Program-made: the position numbers and the translations under genes
NCBI GenBank assembly: GCA_026393835.1
Contig: JAPKZK010000128.1
Coordinates: 1-33,948 of the forward strand
Length of the DNA stretch: 33,948 bases
DNA from: Candidatus Aminicenantota bacterium
GTDB taxonomy: Bacteria > Acidobacteriota > Aminicenantia > UBA2199
Direction: 5' to 3'
Notes under the pieces: model-generated
The model's database searches: none
What the model saw: the letters and a program-made list of their open reading frames with translations, nothing else
Told to the model about the DNA's origin: nothing
Shown: in pieces, positions 13,004-21,287 of the stretch
How positions within the stretch are numbered: the stretch's first letter is position 1
Layout: the number at the start of each line of letters is the position of its first letter

Positions 13004-15867
13004 AAAGTAATAGCCAATCTTCATCGGGACCACATTCCATGCTTACCTGGGAAAATCTTGATCTTGTCAAAAAATTGCACAAAAATTTCAAATCATGTCT
13101 GGATGGTGCTTATAAGCTTGTACTGCCCCTTCTAGTAAAAAATCCACCTGGAGGTGAGGAATATACCGACCATGGTATCCAGCACAGTATCAGGATTATT
13201 GAACGTATCGGAAAGATTATTCCTAAAACTACTAAGCTAAATCAACCGGAACTTTATATCCTATTGCTTGCTTCATTGCTGCATGATCTTGGCATGTGGA
13301 TACCTAATGATAAAATAGAATCTTTATTGGAGGACAACAATTTCTGCAATTTTTGCGATGAGCATTACAAAAAGCAGTTCCAGGTAGTAAAAAGCGATTT
13401 AAACTCGCCGGAACGTGAGTGGATGGCAAAACGTGGCCTGCAATATCTAGCAGCAGCTTACGGTCGCGCAAATCATAACAAATTTTCTGCAGATTTATTA
13501 TTATCACAAGATTCGGATGAAAGTTTAAAAGAATTGAGAAGTATAATTGGTAAAGACTATATTCACCCTGTTGCTTGGGTATGCGAAGCTCATGGCTGGG
13601 ATCGACGCAAAGTGCTGGAGGATGAGAAACTTAGACTTCGTCAAATCAATGGTGAGGAGGTAAATTTTCGTCTTATTGCTTTCCTATTAAGGCTGGGGGA
13701 CTTGCTTGACCTGGATGAAGGCCGTGTCTCAACTTTTTTGTGGAAATATTTAGGCCCTTTTAATGCTGTATCTGAAAGCCACTGGCAAAAACAAAAACTG
13801 CTTCGATTTGATTTTTGTAGTCCCGATCTTATCGAGATCAGCGGTACCTTTGACACAAACAACGGCGGAACCATTGTAGCAGAAGCTTACAACCTCGCCT
13901 GTAAATGGTTAGAATGGTTGGGGGAGGAAATAAATGAGGTTCGAATTTTACAAAGCATATGTGACGAAAAAATTAAGGATCGTTATAAGCTGGGAAAATT
14001 GGAACTGAGGAAAAACCTTGAAACCATAGGGATTATTTTCGAAGGTAATCTTAAATTTAAATTAGATCCTGAAGTGATTATTAAATTGTTGGGAGAAGAA
14101 ATATATATCCATGGGTGTGTTTTTGTCCGTGAGCTTATTCAAAATGCAGTGGATGCCACTCGTACTCAAGTTATTCGTGATCAAAGCAAGTCAGACAATG
14201 AACTCAAGTTATCCACCGCTGAACCATGGAACTGGCCGGAAAGTATTACGGGGCATAATAATTATGCCATTGAGATTCTTACGGGTAGTGAAGAAAAAAA
14301 TGGCATTTCTTATGATACTTTCTCCATTTGCGATCAGGGAATCGGTATGACCTTACAACAGATTAAGGATTACTTTTTGCAAATTGGTAAAAGTTATTAT
14401 CAGAGCGATACGTATAAGAAAGAGTGCAATCATTCTAGTATTAGCAAATTCGGGATTGGTTTTTTATCATGCCTTTTGGTAGCAGATATTATTGAAGTCC
14501 GAACTAGACCAAGGAACGAAGCTTTTGGTTTGAAGCTCACTCTCAAGAGCCCAGATTACCAAATCTTAATAGAAAAAGATACTGCTGCTAAGTTCGGAAC
14601 TACGGTGAAGCTATGGATAAATCAAACGATCAAACGTCGAAAGGGCTGGGATGAATTGCCAATTAATGAAAATTATTTAATGCAGGCTTTATCACTGCCC
14701 AATAATTTGAATGAATCGAAATTCATCCAGGCATCCTACCAATGGAGTCCCTGGATAGAGTTTCAGTTATTGATAAATGGAAAAGCATGGGGGCCGAGAA
14801 AAATAACCAGGGCTAATGCATTATTAAATAATCAAGACGCTGTAGGAAGTTTTCATACCTTTCCTCTTTGGGTCTATGGCAAAAAAGGGCTTTTACTTGC
14901 CGAGGGAAATTTCACAGTACCCGCACTGTCAAAAAACAATTTACCTATATTTCCAAAATATTCAGTATCTTTTGAATACAACTCTTATTGTATTTCCAGT
15001 CTAGGTATTTTATTAGCTTTTGGAGGCTCTTCTTCAGAAAGATATCATCTTAATCTAAATTTTTTCAAAATCCCCAAAAATATTTTGTCGGCTGGTAGAA
15101 TAACACGGAGTATTATTATAAAAAAATTGAAAGAGAAAATATCAAAATTAGCCGCACAATCCATTTATAATTATTTATTTGACCATCTCAGGGTAAAGTA
15201 TCCGGTTGAACTTCCTTTATGGCGCTTACCTATTGATATCAATGACAAAGAAGAATTACCTCCTTTTTTATTACCGTTCCGTACTCGGAGAGATTCGGGA
15301 TGGGCAACGGAGGAGGATATTTTAGTAAAATTTAGCAGGTTTTTGTTGGTACCATTTAATATTGCACTGAATGGCCCCTGGAACATTGATATACCATATG
15401 TTGGATATTTATATCCAAGGATTCATCGGAAACTACAATTTGTTGATAGATGCAAACTTATTACAATCGAGAATACGTGCACTGCATTATTATATCCACC
15501 TAATGCCTCAATAGAAGGTTTATCTTTATTTAAAGGGCAAGTAACTTATAGTTATGGAGGTTTGGCATTTTGGTTGGCTACCCCCATGGAGAGAAAGCTT
15601 AAAAATGCATTAAAATTGGATAGTTCCTATCCAAATAACCTAAAAATAATAAAAAACGAGCTTCCAGATTATGATAAGAGGTCAAATCCATGGTCAGCTT
15701 TTTATGATTTGCCTGAATCGATATGGAAACGTGAAGCAAATGAGGATTCTGATAAATTTTTATATATCGATAAAATTCGTAGAGTGTTAGAAAACATTCC
15801 ACCATTGGAATTTCCAGATGATTTGCTTCGCCTAAATATCGATGAAGATACATCCGATTGGGAATAA
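13000..15867 (+). CDS. HD-domain plus HSP90-like (GHKL) ATPase, candidate defence protein
   Basis: The protein has 955 residues and starts at GTG 13000, with a perfect AGGAGG five bases upstream. The N-terminal third is an HD phosphohydrolase-like domain: His58/His62 (TDHGIQHSIRI), His95-Asp96 (ASLLHDLGM), a histidine at ANHNKFSADLL, AHGW, and Asp234 in LLRLGDLLDLDEGR. The middle is a GHKL/HSP90-type ATPase with N-box VRELIQNAVDATRTQ (Glu378, Asn382), G1 box ICDQGIGMT (Asp445) and G2 box SKFGIGFLS (482-490). The last 350 residues have no motif I know. HD + HATPase fusions of this kind are seen in predicted conflict systems. The next gene, a NACHT NTPase, overlaps by 26 bases. The gene is visibly AT-richer than its neighbours (bases 15061-15120 are 30% G+C), which suggests transfer. 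Function is inferred from domains and context only. Confidence 0.85.
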   Translation: MKSNSQSSSGPHSMLTWENLDLVKKLHKNFKSCLDGAYKLVLPLLVKNPPGGEEYTDHGIQHSIRIIERIGKIIPKTTKLNQPELYILLLASLLHDLGMWIPNDKIESLLEDNNFCNFCDEHYKKQFQVVKSDLNSPEREWMAKRGLQYLAAAYGRANHNKFSADLLLSQDSDESLKELRSIIGKDYIHPVAWVCEAHGWDRRKVLEDEKLRLRQINGEEVNFRLIAFLLRLGDLLDLDEGRVSTFLWKYLGPFNAVSESHWQKQKLLRFDFCSPDLIEISGTFDTNNGGTIVAEAYNLACKWLEWLGEEINEVRILQSICDEKIKDRYKLGKLELRKNLETIGIIFEGNLKFKLDPEVIIKLLGEEIYIHGCVFVRELIQNAVDATRTQVIRDQSKSDNELKLSTAEPWNWPESITGHNNYAIEILTGSEEKNGISYDTFSICDQGIGMTLQQIKDYFLQIGKSYYQSDTYKKECNHSSISKFGIGFLSCLLVADIIEVRTRPRNEAFGLKLTLKSPDYQILIEKDTAAKFGTTVKLWINQTIKRRKGWDELPINENYLMQALSLPNNLNESKFIQASYQWSPWIEFQLLINGKAWGPRKITRANALLNNQDAVGSFHTFPLWVYGKKGLLLAEGNFTVPALSKNNLPIFPKYSVSFEYNSYCISSLGILLAFGGSSSERYHLNLNFFKIPKNILSAGRITRSIIIKKLKEKISKLAAQSIYNYLFDHLRVKYPVELPLWRLPIDINDKEELPPFLLPFRTRRDSGWATEEDILVKFSRFLLVPFNIALNGPWNIDIPYVGYLYPRIHRKLQFVDRCKLITIENTCTALLYPPNASIEGLSLFKGQVTYSYGGLAFWLATPMERKLKNALKLDSSYPNNLKIIKNELPDYDKRSNPWSAFYDLPESIWKREANEDSDKFLYIDKIRRVLENIPPLEFPDDLLRLNIDEDTSDWE

Positions 15868-18514
15868 TATTTATCAGGGAATCTCTGACAGGATTATCAA
15901 AGCCCATGACCTTAAAATTCATCCTAAAGAGTGGAGTGCGGAAAAAAGACTGGGAATCATCGAGTACTGGAAGGAAAAATTAGAACCCCCGCTCCGTTTA
16001 CCCCAGGGATGGCAGGATTATTTGCTTGAACCGGACAAACTTCTCCTTGAACAAAAAGAAAAGGAGTTTGAAAAACGATTCGCGAACAACGATTATGTTG
16101 AAATGAATTACAAAGATGAAACCGGGCCTGCCTTCGGCCGACCGTTGGAAGAAAAAATCTTGCAATGGCTTGAAAAACCAGTATCCGAATCCCCCACCAT
16201 CTTCCTCCTGGGAGAATTTGGGGATGGAAAAACCTTTTTTACCTATGTATTAACTCGTAAACTGGCGGAGAAGTTCCGCGCATCCCCAAAAAATGGCTGG
16301 CTGCCGGTCCGATTTGCCTTAAAAAATTTTGAATCCGAAGGATTTAAAAGCACGCAAGACTTCATTCAACACCGCCTTAATAAATTCAGGGCCGACATCG
16401 CGGGATGGGATGAACTGAGAAACAAAGGTTATAAAATTCTTGCCATACTCGACGGTTTTGATGAAATCTCCAAAGCCCTTGACCCGAAAACCATTCAACA
16501 AAATATCGATATCTTAATCAAATGCTATACCAGTGAATATTTCTCGGATATGAAGTTAATAATTACCTCGCGGAAACATTTTTTTGAAAATCAAACAGAC
16601 AAAGACAAATTGCTGGACAAACTCGATAAACCCCAATTGCTGCACCTTTCACCCATCGATAGGAAAACCACGGAAGATTATTTACGAATGTATGCGGCAA
16701 GAATCGGGAAAGAAGAGAATTTCAACAAAATAAAAGAGTGCCATGATCCTATCGGTCTTGCTTCAAAACCGCTGTTCCTGGAAATGGTGCAGGTGTCGTT
16801 AAATGAACCCCCCGGAAAAAGCTTGAATGAATATATTCTTTATGAGGATTACATAAAAAAGGCCCTGAAACGAAAAGAAGAATACTCTTTCGATAATGAA
16901 AAGGAAACCCCAAAGGAAAAAATCATTGAAAATTTAAAAAATGTATTGGAGCTTATTGCGCAAAGGCTGCATCAGTCCAAAGAGGAGTATGTTTTTTTAT
17001 CCGAAATCCGGGTAAAGGAGGAGCTAAAAGCGTGGCTGTGGGAATTAAGTGACCCGGACAAGACATGCATAGCGGATGAGACCGGCCATATCGCGGCGCG
17101 GTCTCTATTGAAACGTGTCGATGTTAGTGGCTATCCCGATGACAAACAATGGCCCGTGGATTTTTGCCACCGCTCCATGCGGGAATATTTCGTCGCCAGG
17201 GCGGTTTGTAATATGTTGGAAAAAGACCCGGAAGAAGCAGGAGAGTTTTTAACTGGTTGCATCTTGAGTTATGAGATCATCGTCTTTGCCGGCGAAATAA
17301 TGAAAAACAAAGATTACAATTATGAGAAGAACCTTTTAAAGTTAATCGAGAAAACCAGGAATGTTGAAAATATAAAAAGGATGGATTTGAAGCACCTGGG
17401 AAGTAATGCGGTAAACCTGCTCTACCAATATAAAGATATGCTGCCCGAATATGACTGGAGAAACCTGGTACTGGACGGCGCGATTTTGCCGGATGCGGAT
17501 TTATCCGGGAAAGATTTTTCCAATACGTCTTTTCAATATGCCAACCTGGATAATGTTAATTTTACCGATTCCAATTTCTGCAATTGCAACCTCACGGATG
17601 TACGAATTGAAGAAACCGCCCCTGTACAGGGTGTTGCCGTTTCTCCCGACGATAATATATTGGCGTTGTACCATGACGGTATCATTCGTGAATGGCAATA
17701 CCAACAACGACAACGACCCCATTCAACCAACCTGGACACTGGCCCCGGCATAAGCGGGAAAGATTTAAAAATGATCGCACAGCCGGGGAATGATTTGTGC
17801 ATATTGGATGACCGGTATCTCTACTTTTACGATCGCGAGGGACAGAAATTAAAACTGAAAGCCACCATCGAAGTAAATCCGGGAATCCGATTAATAAAAG
17901 CCAGCCGCGATTACCTGTTATTAAATGAAGTCAATGGCAAGCAAAACCGGCTTATCCTGGTGGATTTGAACGAACCGGCCATTGTAAAATCCTTCCCTTG
18001 TTCGTCCTTTACCTTATGCGACCACCTGGACCGGCAGGCATTGGTGATTTGTAATGAAAAGGAAGAGCTTCGAGTGATGGATATCTCCGGGGAGAAAAGA
18101 GCCGCCCTGGTTATTCCTGCCCAGGGGAAAATCTCATGCCTGGCCACATGTAAATGTAACCAAACACCGGGAAGGTATTTATTAGGACTTGGATTGTATA
18201 ATGGCTCGGTTCAAATATGGCAAATCCAGGTAGATCGATGGAACCTGGAGAAATTATCGGAGCAGCCCTTGCATGAACAGGGGAAACCCATAAAAGACCT
18301 TTCTTTTATCGATGAAGGCCGGATCGTTTCCGGGAGCCTTGATAAAACCATCAAGTTGCTCACCTTTAGTCCTGATGGGAAACCTGTCGGCGATGTGAAA
18401 GAGTTTAAAATGACCCTTCAATGCCGGGGGATGAAAATCGATGGGGTAACTCGTGAAAAAATAGAAGGAAAAAAACTCGGGGAATTAATAGACAAAGCCA
18501 CGCAAGTCCAATAA
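15842..18514 (+). CDS. NACHT-family STAND NTPase with pentapeptide and WD40-like repeats
   Basis: The protein has 890 residues. Residues 1-110 are helical and unassigned. The NACHT domain has Walker A LLGEFGDGKTFF (G124-T131) and Walker B LAILDGFDEIS (203-208), the 'GxxGxGKT ... LDGFDE' pattern of NACHT, followed by IITSRKHFF (sensor 1) and the winged-helix stretch ending FCHRSMREYFVARAV. Residues 539-587 are pentapeptide repeats (LDGAILPDADLSGKDFSN and onward). From about 592 a degenerate WD40-like propeller follows: GVAVSPDDNILALYHDGIIREW, YNGSVQIWQI, IVSGSLDKTIKL. STAND proteins of this plan are immune sensors, repeats recognising a trigger and NACHT oligomerising. No classic effector domain is visible, so the partner HD/GHKL protein may supply it. 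The ATG at 15842 is the only possible in-frame start; it has no Shine-Dalgarno, suggesting coupling to the upstream gene. Confidence 0.87.
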   Translation: MKIHPIGNNIYQGISDRIIKAHDLKIHPKEWSAEKRLGIIEYWKEKLEPPLRLPQGWQDYLLEPDKLLLEQKEKEFEKRFANNDYVEMNYKDETGPAFGRPLEEKILQWLEKPVSESPTIFLLGEFGDGKTFFTYVLTRKLAEKFRASPKNGWLPVRFALKNFESEGFKSTQDFIQHRLNKFRADIAGWDELRNKGYKILAILDGFDEISKALDPKTIQQNIDILIKCYTSEYFSDMKLIITSRKHFFENQTDKDKLLDKLDKPQLLHLSPIDRKTTEDYLRMYAARIGKEENFNKIKECHDPIGLASKPLFLEMVQVSLNEPPGKSLNEYILYEDYIKKALKRKEEYSFDNEKETPKEKIIENLKNVLELIAQRLHQSKEEYVFLSEIRVKEELKAWLWELSDPDKTCIADETGHIAARSLLKRVDVSGYPDDKQWPVDFCHRSMREYFVARAVCNMLEKDPEEAGEFLTGCILSYEIIVFAGEIMKNKDYNYEKNLLKLIEKTRNVENIKRMDLKHLGSNAVNLLYQYKDMLPEYDWRNLVLDGAILPDADLSGKDFSNTSFQYANLDNVNFTDSNFCNCNLTDVRIEETAPVQGVAVSPDDNILALYHDGIIREWQYQQRQRPHSTNLDTGPGISGKDLKMIAQPGNDLCILDDRYLYFYDREGQKLKLKATIEVNPGIRLIKASRDYLLLNEVNGKQNRLILVDLNEPAIVKSFPCSSFTLCDHLDRQALVICNEKEELRVMDISGEKRAALVIPAQGKISCLATCKCNQTPGRYLLGLGLYNGSVQIWQIQVDRWNLEKLSEQPLHEQGKPIKDLSFIDEGRIVSGSLDKTIKLLTFSPDGKPVGDVKEFKMTLQCRGMKIDGVTREKIEGKKLGELIDKATQVQ

Positions 18515-18544
18515 AGCGTCAGATTTGGAATGAGAATCATTGGT

Positions 18545-18670
18545 CCACAGATTACACGGATTAACACGGATTTAAAAAACGTAGGGGGGCGCGCCCCTCG
18601 TGTGCGCCCGATACATGTTTTATACATCCCGTTTTTTCGTTTAATTTGTGCTAATCTGTGTAATCAGTGG
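18545..18670. repeat. 126-bp inverted repeat of the 'CCACAGATTACACGGATT' family
   Basis: 28-base arms at 18545-18572 and 18643-18670 are imperfect reverse complements (ccacagattacacggatt versus ccactgattacacagatt). They enclose a GGGGGGCGCGCCCC palindrome at about 18584-18597. Worn single copies occur near 845 and 20673-20702. Confidence 0.75.
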
Positions 18671-18679
18671 ACGAGGGAA

Positions 18680-20473
18680 TTAGCAAGCCGTCTCATCATG
18701 ATATACCATGCGGTTTCCACAAAAGATCAAAATCAATTTTTTAAGGGTCGTTGGCCCAATGGCCTTTTGAAATTTCTCATCCCGACCGTAGCGACTTAAT
18801 TGTGTTTCCGCCTCTTTTTTCAGTGCTTCTATTTTTTGTGGGTCTACCGGTTCATCGCCCGACGGTTTGATATATTTCAATTCCACTAAATAGGAATATT
18901 TGATGGCCGGGTACTGGAGCAGCATCGGGACCAATGCCAGGTCGGCGAAACCCTGGTTTAATTCTTTTTCCGTATAGACAATGTATAATGAATTCAAACC
19001 CAGGTATACATTCCAGAAAACTTGCAGAGCTTTTTCCCGGTCGATTAAATCCCGTATGCCCAATGATGCTTCCATACGACCGGCAATGAACTCAATAAAG
19101 GGCTGCCATTTCCCTGATATGGCAAAATCCTCCAATAAATTACCATACGTTAACATGTCCAATGAAAATAGTTTGATATCTTCATAGGTATCCCTGATAA
19201 AATCGTAAAACAACCGCTTGACGAATTCATTGGGAATAGTAAGGACGGTTTGCCCGGTGAGGGTTGTTTTATTAATGGTCAATAAACCGAAATAAAAAAG
19301 CAGGGAAAGGAAATTTCCCGGTTTGGTCAATTCTTCGGCAGGGAAACCGGATTGGATGTGCGTGATGACCTGACCGGTTTCCAGGATTTGCCGGAGTTGG
19401 GAAAAATTCCCATTGACCGTGGGGGTGCCCTTTTTATCGATAATAATCAAATGGCGCAGCTTTTTATAATCGATCAGGGCATTCCGGTCGATCAGGTCAT
19501 TGGGTATCTGGGAGTTGACCATATATTCTGCCAGGAAGTATAAAACATGAACAGTATTAAAAAGATATTGTTCAGCATAAATCGAAAACCGGTAATGGTT
19601 ATACCATTGACTCATGATCTCCATTAACTCAGGGGTAGAATGGCGAATTTTCCGGGTTTGCCGGTAGTATTCGATCATGGTTTCCACTTCTTTTTTTGTA
19701 AAGCCCATGATTTCGTTGAGATCGGAATGAAGTGATATATTCGTACCGATATTAAACCCGGAGGTAACATCGTCCATGGTAACGGGAGACACGCCGGTCA
19801 TGAACAGGCGGGAAATGGGGGCATCCATATCGGTGGTTCCCCATTTCAGTACATTAAAAAAAGCACGGAAAAAGCCCTCCCCATGGGTTATTCTTTCGAA
19901 TTCCTTTTCCCCGGATTCCGATAGAATGGTATTGGCAAAATTATCATACTCATCGATAATGACGTATAATTTTTGCTTTTTCCTTTTACAATACTTCAAG
20001 AGTGTTACCATCAATTCCGGGGCGCTTTTTCTTAAGTCAAATTCAGCTTCCGCTTTATTAGTATCAATATCCAGTTGTTTTTCATATTTCAGAATGAAAT
20101 CGGAAACAGAATCTTTGATATAATTTGTAAAGGCTTCTTCAACTCTTGAAATCTCGGGATTGACCGCGGAAAAATTCAGTTTTAAAATCATATAACTGTT
20201 TTTTTCTTTGGTGGGGTTTTGCCGGATATCGGTGCCGCTGAAAAGGGAATCGAAACGGTCTTTAAACGCAATGTCGTAATAAGCTTCCAGTATGCCCAGG
20301 AACAGGGATTTCCCGAAACGCCGCGGGCGGATGAGGAATAAGTAACTTCCTTTTTTTTCGATATCACGGATAAAACGGGTTTTATCCACATAATACAGAT
20401 TTTTTACTTTGAAATCATTGAAATCGGACACCCCATAGGGGATTTGTTTTAGCTCTTGTATTTCGTTCATCAT
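18680..20473 (-). CDS. Divergent DUF1703-type AAA-ATPase / PD-(D/E)XK protein
   Basis: I place the start at ATG 20473 (MMNEIQELKQIPYGVSDFNDF), not the upstream ATG at 20533, because a near-perfect promoter lies between them. This gives 597 residues. The N-terminal family box is LYYVDKTRFIRDIEKKGSYLFLIRPRRFGKSLFL (Walker A with GKS) and Walker B is LYVIIDEYDNFANTIL. These are followed by FMTGVSPVTMDDVTSGFNIG, SQWYNHYRFS and a C-terminal nuclease-like core GFADLALVPMLLQYPAIKYSYLVELKYIK (D...ExK). It belongs to the subgroup whose members say 'MTGVSP.T.DD...GFN'. It is convergent with the NACHT gene, separated by the 18545-18670 inverted repeat. Confidence 0.86.
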   Translation of the reverse strand: MMNEIQELKQIPYGVSDFNDFKVKNLYYVDKTRFIRDIEKKGSYLFLIRPRRFGKSLFLGILEAYYDIAFKDRFDSLFSGTDIRQNPTKEKNSYMILKLNFSAVNPEISRVEEAFTNYIKDSVSDFILKYEKQLDIDTNKAEAEFDLRKSAPELMVTLLKYCKRKKQKLYVIIDEYDNFANTILSESGEKEFERITHGEGFFRAFFNVLKWGTTDMDAPISRLFMTGVSPVTMDDVTSGFNIGTNISLHSDLNEIMGFTKKEVETMIEYYRQTRKIRHSTPELMEIMSQWYNHYRFSIYAEQYLFNTVHVLYFLAEYMVNSQIPNDLIDRNALIDYKKLRHLIIIDKKGTPTVNGNFSQLRQILETGQVITHIQSGFPAEELTKPGNFLSLLFYFGLLTINKTTLTGQTVLTIPNEFVKRLFYDFIRDTYEDIKLFSLDMLTYGNLLEDFAISGKWQPFIEFIAGRMEASLGIRDLIDREKALQVFWNVYLGLNSLYIVYTEKELNQGFADLALVPMLLQYPAIKYSYLVELKYIKPSGDEPVDPQKIEALKKEAETQLSRYGRDEKFQKAIGPTTLKKLILIFCGNRMVYHDETAC

Positions 20474-20479
20474 GAATTT

Positions 20480-20508
20480 ATAATACCCCAACGGATTCTT
20501 TTTGTCAA
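20480..20508 (-). promoter_or_regulatory. Near-consensus promoter that fixes the 20473 start (leaderless?)
   Basis: Minus strand: TTGACA (20508-20503), exactly 17 bases, TATTAT (20485-20480). The -10 ends only six bases before the ATG at 20473, so the transcript should begin at or next to the start codon. Confidence 0.7.
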
Positions 20509-20545
20509 TTGTTCTCAATGGAACCTGGAACATGAATGAGATAAG

Positions 20546-20628
<83 letters not shown>

Positions 20629-20786
20629 AAAAGAAGGTGAGAATGTAAGAAGGTAAGAGGGTAAGAAAAAACAATCTGTGTAAATCTGTGTAATCTGTGG
20701 ACAGGTGTTTTTATTCGTGGAAATTCGTGTAATTCGTGGGCAGCCTGTTTTTTGTTTTGAATTTTGAACCTTTGTATTTGGGCTTT

Positions 20787-20831
20787 GTTTCGAGTTTCGT
20801 ATTTCACGTAACGCGATTTCGTGCTTTATTA
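20787..20831 (+). repeat. Dispersed 'cacgtaacgcgatttc' intergenic repeat, copy 2
   Basis: Same order of blocks as 4491-4534: gtttcg, tttcg, atttcacgtaacgcgatttc, tttatta. Confidence 0.7.
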
Positions 20832-20993
20832 CCTTGATGATTCCGGTACATTCAGAAAATGCACCTGTCTTTCCCATTTCCATTTCTGCCGTGGCCATGT
20901 TTAAACCTGCCGGCGTCATGTTTAAAAGTGCCGCAGCCATTTCCGCACCTGCCGTTAGCGCCTAAATTCACCGCCGACTATTGTCTTCGACGA

Positions 20994-21023
20994 CCAGAAA
21001 CCTTTTCGAGAAAAGGTTTCTGG
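20994..21023. repeat. CCAGAAACC palindromic element, copy 2
   Basis: Arms CCAGAAACCTTTTC / GAAAAGGTTTCTGG around GA, with trailer 'acttccaaaagcttttgatta' as in copy 1. Confidence 0.8.
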
Positions 21024-21064
21024 ACTTCCAAAAGCTTTTGATTAGAGGTTTTTTCCTATTATTA

Positions 21065-21130
21065 TCTTCGCGGTCCTTCGCGTTCTTCGCGGCTAATCGT
21101 CCGTGTTTTGTCCGTGTTCGTCCGTGGCTC
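21065..21130 (+). repeat. 'ttcgcgttcttcgcggctaatcg...ccgtggctc' dispersed repeat
   Basis: 21089-21130 matches 11413-11454 at 41 of 42 bases. The first part (tcttcgcggtccttcgcgttcttcgcgg) matches about 2394-2424 and, inverted, 26311-26341. Confidence 0.75.
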
Positions 21131-21287
21131 AGCTTTTAATTCGTGGGCACTTGCCGGCAGTCCTGTCCTTTTTTTATGACATATATTGAAAAATGTACCA
21201 ATCGAGGCACACAAGGCCCCTCTTTTTCCTGGCAAACGACTTGCTGTATATTTGCATGAGTTTAAAAACGATACAACGGAGGAAAAT

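Noticed and set aside
15599..15922. 107-codon minus-strand frame across the HD/HSP90-NACHT junction
   Set aside because: No motif, and it overlaps two well-supported genes on the other strand.
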